A stretch of 64,000 nucleotides of DNA from Paenibacillus thermotolerans (GTDB lineage: Bacteria > Bacillota > Bacilli > Paenibacillales > YIM-B00363). The notes below the pieces were generated by a model, which saw only the letters and a list, made by a program, of their open reading frames with translations, was not told where the DNA came from and searched no databases. Position numbers and translations under genes: made by a program. Positions 34,634 through 47,161 of this stretch are shown here, in pieces (the stretch's first letter is position 1; every line of letters begins with the position of its first letter). Where the stretch lies: positions 1 to 64,000 of the forward strand of contig NZ_JAQZSG010000030.1 of the NCBI RefSeq assembly GCF_028745515.1, read 5' to 3'.

Positions 34634-34736
34634 GAAGCAACCCTCCTTGCTTGTATAAAGAGCTCTTTCGGATAACCAAAGGTTACCTCTTTTGCGCGTC
34701 GGCCTTCACGGAGGTCAACGTGATTCGAAATAACCG

Positions 34737-38273
<3,537 letters not shown>

Positions 38274-38433
38274 CTTTCCTTCACCCCTCATGTCTACTGG
38301 ACTTCCGTAATGCTGTAAAGCCTGCATGATGCAAAAAAAGAAACAAAAGATAAACAAGAGGCGCCTAACAGTAGCGTCTCTCGGTGACCGAATGGAACGT
38401 GGACAAAATGCGTAAGCACCCAAAATTCCATAT

Positions 38434-38462
38434 CTATTATGGTAGTCGGAAAATCCTGCCAA
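38434..38462 (-). promoter_or_regulatory. Second candidate rpoB promoter
   Basis: On the minus strand there is a -35 TTGGCA (38457-38462), a 17-nt spacer and a -10 TAATAG (38434-38439), about 160 nt upstream of the rpoB start. It is weaker than the promoter at 38586-38614. Confidence 0.35.
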
Positions 38463-38585
38463 TATACGTACATCCGAAAGCAAAATGCACGAGGTCCAAA
38501 AAGATTTCCCAAATAAATCAGCTTTGACCCTTGACATTTTATTGCGCTAAAGACAATTCAGGCATCTTAATGCTGACATTTTCTA

Positions 38586-38614
38586 ATCCTACCATAATCG
38601 ACAATCGAAGTCAA
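38586..38614 (-). promoter_or_regulatory. Promoter of rpoB-rpoC
   Basis: On the minus strand there is a -35 TTGACT (38609-38614), a 17-nt spacer and a -10 TAGGAT (38586-38591). It lies about 310 nt upstream of rpoB. The gene-free interval 38274-38650 thus holds two promoter-like sites and a long leader. GAAGTCAA/TTGACTTC around the -35 form an 8-bp inverted repeat. Confidence 0.6.
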
Positions 38615-38650
38615 CAAAAAACCATTGACTTCGCCGCTGTTGCATTTCTT

Positions 38651-39259
38651 TTATCGCTTTACGGCGCGGAATATTCTGTACCCCTTATCCTTCGTCATTT
38701 CCTCAACCGAATCGAACAACGATTCGAGTTTATCGAATGCGGAAGGCGCGCCCTGCTTTTTCTGAATGACGACCCATAGCGAACCGCCCGGATTCAGTCT
38801 TTGGACCGCCCCTTCAAAAATATCGTGAACGACGGACTTGCCCGCGCGTATGGGAGGATTGGTTAGAATCACATCAAACTTTTCTTCGCCAACCGCTTCA
38901 TATTTGTCGCTTTGCAGCACCTTCGCATTGCGGATGCCGTTGCGCTCCGCATTCTCTTTCGCAAGCCGAACCGCTCGCTCGTTAATATCGATCATCGTTA
39001 CCGAGCCCCGATTCGCCAGCATGGCCGCGCAAATTCCGATCGGTCCGTAGCCGCAGCCGACGTCGAGCACCTTCGCGGCCTCGGGAATATGCATCGTCTC
39101 GATCAGCAGACGGCTGCCGAAGTCGATGCCGTGCTTTGAAAAGACGCCGGCATCCGTAATAAAGGTTAACGGGAACCCTCTCAAATTGATTTGCACCTTA
39201 TCCCGGTCCGATGCGACGGTCGGATTTTTGGAATAGTAATGGTTTTGGCCGTTCCCCAT
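38651..39259 (-). CDS. Class I SAM-dependent methyltransferase, RsmC-like (YbxB)
   Basis: A 202-residue methyltransferase with an AdoMet-binding KVLDVGCGYGPIGI and the NPPI motif (LTNPPIRAGKSV) typical of enzymes that methylate the exocyclic amine of a nucleobase. The closest family is RsmC, the 16S rRNA G1207 N2-methyltransferase, which fits its place between rplL and rpoB (YbxB in Bacillus). The target is inferred. ATG 39259 follows GGGAGG at 13 nt; the frame is open to 39322. Confidence 0.85.
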   Translation of the reverse strand: MGNGQNHYYSKNPTVASDRDKVQINLRGFPLTFITDAGVFSKHGIDFGSRLLIETMHIPEAAKVLDVGCGYGPIGICAAMLANRGSVTMIDINERAVRLAKENAERNGIRNAKVLQSDKYEAVGEEKFDVILTNPPIRAGKSVVHDIFEGAVQRLNPGGSLWVVIQKKQGAPSAFDKLESLFDSVEEMTKDKGYRIFRAVKR

Positions 39260-39416
39260 ATAGTTAGACAAACCTCCCTGGCTCGGAAGCAAAGTAATGA
39301 AAAACGAAGAAACGACAAACACCTAACTTTCAAGCCTTAGGGCTATAAGAACGATTAAGAATTCGTAGTTTCTTTATTTTTGCACTGTAATCGATAAACG
39401 ATAAGCTTAGAGAGAA

Positions 39417-39457
39417 AACCCCTCGCGTGAACATGAATGCCGTTCACACAAGGGGTT
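39417..39457 (-). terminator. Terminator after rplL
   Basis: A 16-nt arm pair with one mismatch (39417-39432 with 39442-39457; AACCCCT and GTGAAC cores) is followed on the minus strand by TTTTCTC. It begins about 18 nt after the rplL stop codon and separates rplJL from ybxB-rpoBC. Confidence 0.8.
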
Positions 39458-39474
39458 CTTGGTATTGAAGGAAA

Positions 39475-39837
39475 TTACTTCACTTCTACAGCTGCGCCAG
39501 CTTCTTCAAGCTGAGCTTTGATCTTGTCTGCGTCTTCTTTGGAGATCTTCTCTTTAAGCGGCTTCGGTGCGTTGTCAACCAAGTCTTTCGCTTCTTTCAA
39601 GCCGAGGCCCGTAATTTCGCGAACAACTTTGATAACGTTGATTTTGGACGCGCCAGCGCTCGTAAGGATTACGTCGAACTCTGTTTGCTCAGCTGCCGCT
39701 TCAACTGCGCCGCCAGCTACCATAGCTACCGGTGCTGCTGCAGTTACGCCGAACTCTTCTTCGATTGCTTTTACAAGGTCGTTCAATTCAAGAACGGTCA
39801 TGCCTTTAATGGCTTCAATGATTTGCTCTTTGCTCAT
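39475..39837 (-). CDS. rplL: 50S ribosomal protein L7/L12
   Basis: A 120-residue stalk protein: N-terminal dimerisation part ([19 protein letters not shown]), an Ala/Val-rich hinge, and the C-terminal factor-binding domain [19 protein letters not shown]. It recruits EF-Tu and EF-G. It lies 32 nt after rplJ under control of the L10 leader. Confidence 0.97.
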   Translation of the reverse strand: MSKEQIIEAIKGMTVLELNDLVKAIEEEFGVTAAAPVAMVAGGAVEAAAEQTEFDVILTSAGASKINVIKVVREITGLGLKEAKDLVDNAPKPLKEKISKEDADKIKAQLEEAGAAVEVK

Positions 39838-39869
39838 TGGGTAAACCTCCGTTAATTTAAATTATTATT

Positions 39870-40370
39870 TTATGCTTGCGCTTCTTGTTTCTCTCCAACG
39901 GCTTTAACCGCAAGGGCGAAGTTGCGAACCGGAGCTTGCAACACGCTGAGGAGCATGGACAGCAAACCTTCGCGGGACGGAAGTTCCGCAAGCGCCTTGA
40001 TTTGCGCAGCGTCGACAACCTTACCTTCAACGACACCTGCTTTTACTTTCAAGTGCTCGTTCTTTTTCGCGAAATCGTTAAGAATTTTGGCCGGAGCAAC
40101 CGCATCTGCGGAGAACGCGATTACGCTCGGTCCTGTCAAATGCGCGTCAAGCTCGGTCAAACCTACTTCCGCAGTAGCGCGGCGAGTAAGGGTGTTCTTG
40201 ATGACACGGAATTCAACGCCCGCTTCGCGAAGCTGCTTGCGAAGCTCGGTTACTTGCGCAACCGTCAAACCGCGATAATCGGCAACGACGGTCGTCGCGC
40301 TTTCGCGAAGCTTGGATGCAACGTCGGTTACGAGTTGTTGTTTTTCCGCTAATACTTTTGCGTTTGGCAT
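39870..40370 (-). CDS. rplJ: 50S ribosomal protein L10
   Basis: A 166-residue L10 ([38 protein letters not shown]) that carries L7/L12 dimers. ATG 40370 lies behind AGGAGGTG; the frame is open to 40484 across the leader without family match. It is preceded by a recognisable L10 leader with terminator and antiterminator. Confidence 0.97.
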   Translation of the reverse strand: MPNAKVLAEKQQLVTDVASKLRESATTVVADYRGLTVAQVTELRKQLREAGVEFRVIKNTLTRRATAEVGLTELDAHLTGPSVIAFSADAVAPAKILNDFAKKNEHLKVKAGVVEGKVVDAAQIKALAELPSREGLLSMLLSVLQAPVRNFALAVKAVGEKQEAQA

Positions 40371-40418
40371 AAAGACACCTCCTGTTTCAATTGAATAGGG
40401 GCCGTAGAACACGAGAAA

Positions 40419-40553
40419 AGCCTCCGTAGACACGAAGGCTGCATGAATGCGCTTGTTGGCGGCCGATGTCCATACGGGGCACATCGTCCATAAGCAATAT
40501 CATAACACCTCGGCAGGAAATTAAGCTCTAAGGCACCTGCTGTCTACGGTTAG
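40419..40553 (-). promoter_or_regulatory. L10 leader (autoregulatory attenuator of rplJL)
   Basis: The minus strand carries the hallmark sequences CCGTAGACAGCAGGTGCC and TTCCTGCCGAGGTG of the Bacillota L10 leader. A terminator hairpin (AGCCT/AGGCT, 40419-40440) followed by TTTT lies just before rplJ. CCGTAGACA near the 5' end (40541-40549) is exactly complementary to TGTCTACGG inside the terminator (40424-40432), giving an antiterminator. L10-L7/L12 binding to the leader should favour termination. Confidence 0.85.
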
Positions 40554-40600
40554 AATATTCGATTCGGATGTAAGTTCACACGCAAAGTATGCGTTAAAAA

Positions 40601-41287
40601 TTAACGATATACTTGAGTGTTAACGCGAGCGCTCGGTCCCATCGTGGAGGATACTGTGATCCCCTTCAGGTACACGCCTTTCGCAGCAGCCGGCTTCGCA
40701 CGGTTCAACGCATCGATGAGAGCCTTAAGGTTCTCAACAAGCTTCTCGGCATCGAACGATACTTTGCCGATCGGCGCGTGGATTTGGCCTGCTCTGTCCA
40801 GACGGTACTCGATTTTACCGGCTTTGATCTCTTGAACGGCTTTCGTTACGTCGAACGTAACGGTGCCCGCTTTCGGGTTCGGCATCAAGCCTTTACCGCC
40901 GAGAATCCGACCGAGTTTACCTACTTCGCTCATCATGTCAGGGGTAGCTACGCAGACATCAAAGTCAAACCAGCCTTGTTGAATGCGGTTGATCATGTCT
41001 TGATCGCCGACATAGTCAGCGCCTGCAGCTTCCGCTTCCTTCGCTTTGTCGCCTTTAGCAAAGACGAGTACGCGCTTTGTTTTACCTGTGCCGTGCGGCA
41101 ATACGACTACGCCGCGAACGTTCTGGTCTTGCTTCTTCGGGTCGATGCCCAAACGAACTGCAACTTCGACGGTTTCGTCGAATTTCGCTTTCGCCGCTTG
41201 CTTAACAAGCGCGATCGCTTGGTCCGGCTCATAAACTGCTTCTTTGTCGAACAGCTTGGCCGCTTCTTGATACTTTTTGCCTGCCAT
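40601..41287 (-). CDS. rplA: 50S ribosomal protein L1
   Basis: A 228-residue L1 ([51 protein letters not shown]). It forms the mobile stalk that moves deacylated tRNA out of the E site and often represses its own mRNA. It is 92 nt after rplK. Confidence 0.97.
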   Translation of the reverse strand: MAGKKYQEAAKLFDKEAVYEPDQAIALVKQAAKAKFDETVEVAVRLGIDPKKQDQNVRGVVVLPHGTGKTKRVLVFAKGDKAKEAEAAGADYVGDQDMINRIQQGWFDFDVCVATPDMMSEVGKLGRILGGKGLMPNPKAGTVTFDVTKAVQEIKAGKIEYRLDRAGQIHAPIGKVSFDAEKLVENLKALIDALNRAKPAAAKGVYLKGITVSSTMGPSARVNTQVYR

Positions 41288-41379
41288 GAAAATTTTCCTC
41301 CTAATGTGGTTTTAGCGGAATATCCTCCCACCGAACGGCGCAATCCCGAACGGACCGCTGCCTTCGCAAGCCTGGACGA

Positions 41380-41805
41380 TTAGTCTTGAATGACGATGCC
41401 CATGCTGCGAGCCGTACCTTCGACCATCCGCATTGCTGCTTCTACGGATGCTGCGTTAAGGTCGGGCATTTTTTGTTCTGCGATTTGGCGAACTTTGTCG
41501 CGCTTAACAGTAGCCACTTTCTTCTTGTTCGGTTCGCCGGAGCCCTTCTCGATGCCTGCAGCGACGCGAAGCAATACTGCAGCCGGAGGAGTCTTCGTCT
41601 CGAACGTGAAGGAACGGTCTTCGAATACCGTGATCACTACCGGAATAATCAAGCCTGCTTGATCCGCTGTGCGAGCATTGAATTCTTTACAGAATGCCAT
41701 GATGTTCACACCCGCTTGACCGAGCGCAGGACCGATTGGCGGTGCCGGATTCGCTTTACCTGCAGGAACCTGCAATTTGACCAATTTGATAACCTTTTTT
41801 GCCAT
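41380..41805 (-). CDS. rplK: 50S ribosomal protein L11
   Basis: A 141-residue L11 ([34 protein letters not shown]) of the GTPase-associated centre, needed for RelA activation and the thiostrepton target. ATG 41805 follows AAGGAGGTG. The 94-nt leader contains a duplicated ribosome-site-like sequence. Confidence 0.97.
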   Translation of the reverse strand: MAKKVIKLVKLQVPAGKANPAPPIGPALGQAGVNIMAFCKEFNARTADQAGLIIPVVITVFEDRSFTFETKTPPAAVLLRVAAGIEKGSGEPNKKKVATVKRDKVRQIAEQKMPDLNAASVEAAMRMVEGTARSMGIVIQD

Positions 41806-41813
41806 GTGTTACA

Positions 41814-41881
41814 CCTCCTTGCTAGGGTATACACTACCCTTGCGGACAACCTTACGGCTGCCTCCTTGCCAGGGTCTACAA
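41814..41881 (-). repeat. Duplicated ribosome-site segment upstream of rplK
   Basis: CCTCCTTGCTAGGGTATACA (41814-41833) recurs as CCTCCTTGCCAGGGTCTACA (41861-41880), a 47-nt period. On the minus strand each gives AAGGAGG, only the second in register with the rplK ATG. Between them lies GCGGACAACCTTACGGCTGC, a unit shared with the rplB-rpsS spacer. Confidence 0.5.
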
Positions 41882-41899
41882 CACACCCAGGAACGGCTA

Positions 41900-42457
41900 C
41901 TATATCTTCTCCACTTGAACGTAGTCAAGCTCAAGCGGCGTTTCTCTACCGAACATATTGACGTGAACCTTCAGCTTGCCTTTGTCCGTGAGGATCTCCT
42001 CGATCGTCCCGACAAAGCCGGCGAAAGGTCCGACTTTCACGCGAACGGATTCCTTCAATTCGAAGTCGTGCGTCTCGCGCGGCGGTTCATCCATGCCCAT
42101 ATGCTTCAATATCGCTTCTGCCTCTTCCGGCATTAACGGAATCGGCTTGGAACCGGAACCGGTAGAGCCGACAAAGCCCGTTACTCCAGGGGTGTTCCGT
42201 ACCACGTACCACGAGTCGTCCGTCTGGATCATCTCCACAAGAACGTATCCCGGATACACTTTCCGCGTTACAGTCTTACGCTTGCCGTCCTTCGTCACAA
42301 CTTCTTCTTCCGTAGGAACGAGCACGCGAAAAATTTTGTCCTGCATCTCCATCGATTCTACACGCTTCTCCAGGTTCGTCTTAACCTTGTTCTCGTAACC
42401 GGAGTACGTGTGAACGACGTACCATCTTTTCTCCATGCTCGGAGCGGTTTTCTCCAT
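41900..42457 (-). CDS. nusG: Transcription termination/antitermination protein NusG
   Basis: A 185-residue NusG with an N-terminal NGN domain (KRWYVVHTYSGYENKVKTN) and a C-terminal KOW (RVKVGPFAGFVGTIEEI). It binds RNA polymerase and links it to S10 and the ribosome or Rho. I choose ATG 42457 because GGAAGGTGA lies 8 nt upstream; this adds seven residues before the MEKRWYV seen in most members, so 42436 remains possible. It is 22 nt after secE. Confidence 0.94.
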   Translation of the reverse strand: MEKTAPSMEKRWYVVHTYSGYENKVKTNLEKRVESMEMQDKIFRVLVPTEEEVVTKDGKRKTVTRKVYPGYVLVEMIQTDDSWYVVRNTPGVTGFVGSTGSGSKPIPLMPEEAEAILKHMGMDEPPRETHDFELKESVRVKVGPFAGFVGTIEEILTDKGKLKVHVNMFGRETPLELDYVQVEKI

Positions 42458-42479
42458 CAGCGGGTCACCTTCCGAATCA

Positions 42480-42692
42480 TTATTCGAAAATCGCACGGAT
42501 GACGTTGGAAATTCCGAGGTCCAGGACGATAAAATAAAGCGTCACAAAAACCACGGTGAACAGGACGACAAGTGTGTAACTGGTCAGTTCTTTCCGCGTC
42601 GGCCATTTCACTTTCTTCAGCTCGGCATAAGATTCGCTGAAATAAGAAAAAGTCGAACCGAAGCTTTGCTTTAAACGAGCCAAAAACGCCAC
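42480..42692 (-). CDS. secE: Preprotein translocase subunit SecE
   Basis: A 70-residue single-span SecE (ELKKVKWPTRKELTSYTLV then a hydrophobic helix and ISNVIRAIFE). It clamps SecY in the translocon. The start is GTG at 42692 behind GGAGGTG; the frame is open further upstream through rpmG, but those residues are the antisense-free wrong frame of that gene. Order rpmG-secE-nusG is standard. Confidence 0.94.
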   Translation of the reverse strand: MAFLARLKQSFGSTFSYFSESYAELKKVKWPTRKELTSYTLVVLFTVVFVTLYFIVLDLGISNVIRAIFE

Positions 42693-42709
42693 AAAAGCAC
42701 CTCCAGATG

Positions 42710-42859
42710 TTACCGCGTTTCGCGATGAGCCGTGTGGGAATTGCAGAAACGGCAGAACTTCTTCAACTCGATGCGGTCCGGATGAGAACGTTTGTTCTTG
42801 CTCGTCGTGTAATTCCGCTGCTTGCAATCGGTGCAAGCCAACGTAACGATTACCCGCAT
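42710..42859 (-). CDS. rpmG: 50S ribosomal protein L33 (zinc type)
   Basis: A 49-residue L33 that I translated directly: [17 protein letters not shown], then [20 protein letters not shown]. Two CxxC pairs show the zinc-binding form. ATG 42859 follows GGAGGTGG. It is the first gene of rpmG-secE-nusG, behind a strong promoter at 42976-43004. Confidence 0.94.
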   Translation of the reverse strand: MRVIVTLACTDCKQRNYTTSKNKRSHPDRIELKKFCRFCNSHTAHRETR

Positions 42860-42975
42860 GTCGCCACCTCCTGAACTAGCCTTCTAAACAGAAGCTTGAT
42901 ATTCTTGCAATGTCAGGGCGTTATCCGCTTTCTGACATTAAAAAAAACGCAGCATATTTTTGGGCTACTCGCAAT

Positions 42976-43004
42976 ACTTTATCACAACGGGTATTGCGTG
43001 TCAA
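42976..43004 (-). promoter_or_regulatory. Promoter of rpmG-secE-nusG
   Basis: On the minus strand there is a -35 TTGACA (42999-43004), a 17-nt spacer and a -10 TAAAGT (42976-42981). It is followed by an A/T-rich leader of about 110 nt before rpmG. In the remaining gene-free interval (43005-43187) I recognise nothing. Confidence 0.75.
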
Positions 43005-43187
43005 TGAAAAGGTGTTGACGGACCGGGCTCGTTTTCCGCGGTAATCCGTGTTCCCTTCATTATCGGCAAAAGGAAGCGCGAGTAAACAAGTCTCCGCGAG
43101 AACTCAGCCGTAACATTGACAACTGTGCCAAGTGTACACCGCCTCATCCGACAATTCAACTGACAAAACCTGTGCGTTGACACAAAA

Positions 43188-43211
43188 AAGGCACCCTCGC
43201 AAGGATGCCTT
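43188..43211 (-). terminator. Terminator after sigH
   Basis: The stem AAGGCANCC/GGNTGCCTT (43188-43196 with 43203-43211) is followed on the minus strand by TTTTTT. It starts 8 nt after the sigH stop codon. Confidence 0.85.
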
Positions 43212-43218
43212 CTATATT

Positions 43219-43869
43219 TCAATAGCTTATGTCCCGCACTTCCAAATAACGTTCAAGCTTCCGCTTGACCCGTTGCAGCGCGTTATCGATGGATTTGACG
43301 TGACGATCCAAATCGACCGCAATCTCCTGATAGGAGCGTCCGTCGAGGTAAAGCATCAGCACCCGGCGTTCCAAATCGCTTAAAATTTCGCTCATCTTGT
43401 CTTCCAGGCCGCTGAATTCCTCTTGATTGATGATCAGCTCTTCCGGATCCGAAACCTTAGAGCCGCAAATCACGTCTAGCAGCGTTCGGTCCGAGTCTTC
43501 GTCATAAATAGGCTTGTCCAATGAAACGTATGAGTTCAAAGGAATGTGCTTTTGGCGGGTAGCCGTCTTGATTGCGGTAATAATTTGGCGAGTGATGCAC
43601 AGCTCGGCGAAAGCTTTGAACGAGGCCAGCTTGTCACCGCGAAAATCGCGGATGGACTTGTACAACCCGATCATGCCTTCTTGCACGATATCTTCCCGAT
43701 CGGCGCCGATCAAGAAGTAGGAACGAGCCTTCGCCCGAACGAAATTGCGGTACTTGTGGATCAGGTACTCCAATGCCTCGCTGCTGCCCGACCGGACTGC
43801 TTCGACCACATCTTCGTCTGGCAATGATTCGTACTCGGACTTTATTGAAGCCTTGTAGTCGACGCTCAC
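43219..43869 (-). CDS. sigH: RNA polymerase sigma-H factor
   Basis: A 216-residue sigma-70-family protein. Region 2 shows YFLIGADREDIVQEGMIGLY and region 4 YLDGRSYQEIAVDLDRHVKS with a helix-turn-helix. Sigma-H (Spo0H) directs the transition from growth to sporulation and competence. The start is GTG at 43869, directly spaced from GGAGGGA; the upstream frame to 43890 overlaps that ribosome site. Position between rae1 and rpmG matches Bacillus. Confidence 0.95.
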   Translation of the reverse strand: MSVDYKASIKSEYESLPDEDVVEAVRSGSSEALEYLIHKYRNFVRAKARSYFLIGADREDIVQEGMIGLYKSIRDFRGDKLASFKAFAELCITRQIITAIKTATRQKHIPLNSYVSLDKPIYDEDSDRTLLDVICGSKVSDPEELIINQEEFSGLEDKMSEILSDLERRVLMLYLDGRSYQEIAVDLDRHVKSIDNALQRVKRKLERYLEVRDISY

Positions 43870-43982
43870 TAGTATCCCTCCGGCCTGCATTGGAGCTTAC
43901 GATAACCGTTCAAAAGTTAAGACAAGTATACATGAAGCCATTTTGAACCGTCAACGGGGCAAATCCCAAAAAAGCCTTTATT

Positions 43983-44495
43983 TTACTGGCCTTTCCGCCA
44001 TTGCTCAAACACGGAGCGGAGCTCGCTGCTTAAAAATTTATCAAACGTATTGCGCTGTGACGCAGGTTTTTCGCTTATTGTTTCGGTTACCTGTTTTTTA
44101 CTTTCTTGTATCCTTAACAACAATTCCCTAGCGGACAAACGCAATGCACCGCTTCCGAAGGCTACGTTCTGCTCGGTCAAATCCGAAGTCGCTACATAGA
44201 TTTGCCTGCGCCGGCGGGACATTTCCTTCACGAGCCGTTCGATGCACTCGTCGGCCGTCTCTTTCTCTTTCGTGTAGATCACGTCGATGTTGCGTATTTT
44301 ATACTGCCTTCCGAGACCCGGCACATTATAAGCGTCGAATACGACAATGCACCGGGTTCCCGAAAAGCCCTGGTATTCGGCAATGGATTCGATCAACAGG
44401 CTGCGGGCCTCATCCAAATCCTTATCCCGCAAACCGCGAAGATGCGGCCATGCCCCGATAACGTTGTACCCGTCTATGATTAACAGCTCATCCAT
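43983..44495 (-). CDS. rae1: NYN/PIN-like ribosome-associated endoribonuclease Rae1 (YacP)
   Basis: A 170-residue NYN-domain protein: LLIIDGYNVIGAWPHL, IVVFDAYNVPG, and VIYTKEKETADECIERL with the acidic residues of a PIN-like nuclease centre. Bacillus Rae1 cleaves mRNA in the ribosomal A site. ATG 44495 lacks a clear Shine-Dalgarno, with only GCGGGAAACGG upstream, but it is 24 nt after rlmB, so coupling is likely. Confidence 0.88.
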   Translation of the reverse strand: MDELLIIDGYNVIGAWPHLRGLRDKDLDEARSLLIESIAEYQGFSGTRCIVVFDAYNVPGLGRQYKIRNIDVIYTKEKETADECIERLVKEMSRRRRQIYVATSDLTEQNVAFGSGALRLSARELLLRIQESKKQVTETISEKPASQRNTFDKFLSSELRSVFEQWRKGQ

Positions 44496-44519
44496 CGAAA
44501 AAAGAAACGCCGTTTCCCG

Positions 44520-45281
44520 CTATTTTCCGCCCGCGGCGGATCCGGCCCCGAAGCCGCGTCGCTGGCGGACCGCTTCATACATGAGAAGCGATGCGGCGAC
44601 GGAGGCGTTCAGCGAGTTGATGCGGCCGTACATCGGCAGCTTGACGAGGAAGTCGCAGCGCTCCCGGATGAGCCGGCCGATGCCCTTGCCCTCGTTGCCG
44701 ATCACCAGTCCGAGCGGCAGCTTCAAGTCGGTGTCGTACACGTCCCGGTCGGCGGAGGCGTCGGCTCCGGCGATCCAGACGCCGCGCTCCTTCAGCTCCT
44801 CGATCGTCTGGGCGAGGTTCGTGACGCGAGCGACCGGCACGTGTTCGCTGGCGCCCGCCGACGTCTTCGAGACGGTGGCGGTCAGTCCGGCAGAGCGGCG
44901 CTTCGGCACGATCACTCCATGGGCGCCGGCACAATCGGCGGTCCGAAGTATCGAGCCCAAGTTGTGCGGATCCTCAATCTCGTCCAAGAGGATGAACAAC
45001 GGGGGCTGCCCGGAAGCTTCGGCGGCGGCGAACAGATCGTCGAGCTCGGCGTAAGCGCGTTCCGCCGCTAAAGCGATGACGCCTTGATGGCGGACGCCCG
45101 GCGCCATCTGGTCGAGCTTGCGCTTATCGGCCTGCTGAACGACGACTCCCGACTGCCTCGCCTCCGCGAGTATGCCGCCGATGCCTTGCGCGCCTTCGGC
45201 AAAATATAGTTTATGTATCGTCCGCCCCGAGCGGAGCGCTTCCTCCACCGGGTGACGTCCGGCAATCACTTCATCGTTCAT
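44520..45281 (-). CDS. rlmB: 23S rRNA 2'-O-methyltransferase RlmB (TrmH family)
   Basis: A 253-residue SPOUT methyltransferase. An N-terminal RNA-binding domain (GRHPVEEALRSG) is followed by the three SpoU motifs: DPHNLGSILRTADCAGA, VIGNEGKGI and SLNASVAASLLMYE. RlmB modifies a guanosine in the peptidyl-transferase region of 23S rRNA. Its ATG overlaps the mrnC stop codon (ATGA). Confidence 0.92.
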   Translation of the reverse strand: MNDEVIAGRHPVEEALRSGRTIHKLYFAEGAQGIGGILAEARQSGVVVQQADKRKLDQMAPGVRHQGVIALAAERAYAELDDLFAAAEASGQPPLFILLDEIEDPHNLGSILRTADCAGAHGVIVPKRRSAGLTATVSKTSAGASEHVPVARVTNLAQTIEELKERGVWIAGADASADRDVYDTDLKLPLGLVIGNEGKGIGRLIRERCDFLVKLPMYGRINSLNASVAASLLMYEAVRQRRGFGAGSAAGGK

Positions 45282-45724
45282 GGGCTTGTCCCTTCTTCCT
45301 GTTTGCTGTCCACCGTAAGCCTCATCAGCTGCTCCATCCGCTCATGCCGCTTCGTCAAATACAAGTAGCCGAGCAAGCACTCGAAGCCCGTGCTGTGCCG
45401 GTATTCCTGAACGCTCGTATTTTTCGGAGCGGCGTGCGACTTGGCGTTGCGCCCCCGCCGCATGACGTCCCGCTCCTCCTCGGTTAGATGCTCCTCCCAC
45501 AGCCGTACGGCCGCCGCCTGCGCCCTCGCGGATACGTACCGCGTCGCGTCCCGGTGAAGCGTGTTGACGCGATGATTCGGCTGCGACAGCACATATTGCC
45601 GGATGAACAAATCGTACAAGGCGTCTCCCAAATAAGCGAGCGCCAGCGGGTTCATCTGCTGCGGCGGCTGCGCCGGAGGAAAAAACTGCAATCCTTCTTC
45701 CATGCCCGTTATTTGCGCCGCCAA
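45278..45724 (-). CDS. mrnC: Mini-ribonuclease III
   Basis: A 148-residue RNase III domain without the RNA-binding domain: NPLALAYLGDALYDLFIR with the catalytic Asp, and FECLLGYLYL. MrnC matures 23S rRNA ends in Bacillus. The start could be TTG 45724 (behind AGGGG, overlapping cysS by 16 nt) or ATG 45703 (poor site). It overlaps rlmB by 4 nt; both overlaps imply coupling in a cysE-cysS-mrnC-rlmB-rae1 run. Confidence 0.92.
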   Translation of the reverse strand: MAAQITGMEEGLQFFPPAQPPQQMNPLALAYLGDALYDLFIRQYVLSQPNHRVNTLHRDATRYVSARAQAAAVRLWEEHLTEEERDVMRRGRNAKSHAAPKNTSVQEYRHSTGFECLLGYLYLTKRHERMEQLMRLTVDSKQEEGTSP

Positions 45725-47154
45725 CGGATCCCCTGCGGCGTATCCTCCAATATGATCCCCTGCGCGGCAAGCAAATCGCGGATTTCGTCGGCCCGGGCGA
45801 AGTTTTTCGCCTTGCGCGCTTCGGTCCGCTCAACGATCAGCCGGTCGATTTCCTCGTCAAGCAGATCGTCGGCTTCTGCGGGTAGTATGCCCAAAACCGC
45901 ATCCATTTGCTTGAACAGATCGTCCATGCGCCGCAATACGTCGGCATTCGGATTGCCCCCCGCGGCCGCGATATACGTGTTTGCCTCGGATACCAGCTCG
46001 AATACGGCCGTAATCGCATCCGGCGTATTGAAGTCGTCGCTCATCTTCGCATGGAACATATCGGCAATCCGGTCCAGCTTGCCCATGTCGTAGCCTTCTG
46101 CGGTATTTGCGTTGTCAGGGGCTGCGGGAACATTTTTCAGAAGATGATTCAAATTGGCCCGGCAGTTGGCGATCCGGTCGATGCCGTTCTGCGCCTGTAC
46201 CAGTCCTTCTTCGCCGAAATTAAGCGGATTGCGGTAATGCGTCGAAAGCATGAGCATCCGTATCGCCTCCGGCTTATGCTGCTTCGCCAGCTCTCTTGCG
46301 TTCACGACATTGCCGAGCGACTTGGACATCTTCTCATTATTGAAGTTCAGGAACGCGTTGTGCATCCAATAGTTTGCAAAAGGCTTCCCCGAGATCGATT
46401 CCGTCTGAGCGATTTCGCACTCATGGTGCGGGAACACAAGGTCCATGCCGCCGCCGTGAATGTCGATCGTCTCTCCCAAATATTTGCGCGCCATCGCCGA
46501 GCATTCGATATGCCAGCCCGGACGCCCTTCGCCCCATGGGGACGGCCAGTGAATTTCGCCCGGCTTCGCGGCCTTCCAGAGAACGAAATCCTGCGGGCGC
46601 TCCTTGCGCTCGTCGACATCAACGCGGATGCCGAACTGCAGCTCTTCGAGGTTTTGGTGCGACAGCTTGCCGTAATCCGGAAACTCGGACGTGCGGAAGT
46701 AGACGTCGCCGCCGCTCTCGTATGCAAAGCCGCGGTCAACGAGCTCCTTGATGAACGCGATTATTTCGCTCATATTTTCCGTAACGCGCGGATGAAGCGT
46801 CGCCGGCTCCACCTTCAGCGCTTCCGTATCCTGCAGGAAGTCGGCGATATTGCGCTCCGCCAGCTCCGGCACCGTGCCGCCGACCTCTTCCGCTCTGCGA
46901 ATGAGCTTATCGTCGACGTCGGTGAAGTTGACGACGTAGTTTACGTCATAGAAAAGAGCCAAATACCGGCGCACGACGTCGAAAAAGATGAGCGGGCGCG
47001 CATTGCCGATATGAATCAAATCGTATACGGTCGGTCCGCACACGTACATCGTAACTTTGCCCGGCGTCAGAGGCACGAATCTCTCCTTCGCGCGTGTCAT
47101 CGTATTGTAAATATGAATTTCGGGCTGTTTGCCGAAGGCAGAAACATTGGACAT
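45709..47154 (-). CDS. cysS: Cysteinyl-tRNA synthetase
   Basis: A 481-residue class I synthetase. HIGH motif in [24 protein letters not shown] near residue 280, and zinc ligands Cys in MYVCGP, Cys in HIECSAM, and HHECE. It charges tRNA-Cys. It is 7 nt after cysE, downstream of a cysteine T-box. About 15 residues longer than the Bacillus enzyme, mainly at the N-terminus. Confidence 0.96.
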   Translation of the reverse strand: MSNVSAFGKQPEIHIYNTMTRAKERFVPLTPGKVTMYVCGPTVYDLIHIGNARPLIFFDVVRRYLALFYDVNYVVNFTDVDDKLIRRAEEVGGTVPELAERNIADFLQDTEALKVEPATLHPRVTENMSEIIAFIKELVDRGFAYESGGDVYFRTSEFPDYGKLSHQNLEELQFGIRVDVDERKERPQDFVLWKAAKPGEIHWPSPWGEGRPGWHIECSAMARKYLGETIDIHGGGMDLVFPHHECEIAQTESISGKPFANYWMHNAFLNFNNEKMSKSLGNVVNARELAKQHKPEAIRMLMLSTHYRNPLNFGEEGLVQAQNGIDRIANCRANLNHLLKNVPAAPDNANTAEGYDMGKLDRIADMFHAKMSDDFNTPDAITAVFELVSEANTYIAAAGGNPNADVLRRMDDLFKQMDAVLGILPAEADDLLDEEIDRLIVERTEARKAKNFARADEIRDLLAAQGIILEDTPQGIRWRRK

Positions 47155-47161
47155 AGTGACA

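Noticed and set aside
38274-38537. An 88-residue N-terminal extension of RpoB
   Set aside because: The TTG at 38273 has a well-spaced ribosome site and fits the family N-terminus; the extension covers a promoter-like region and has no homologous pattern.
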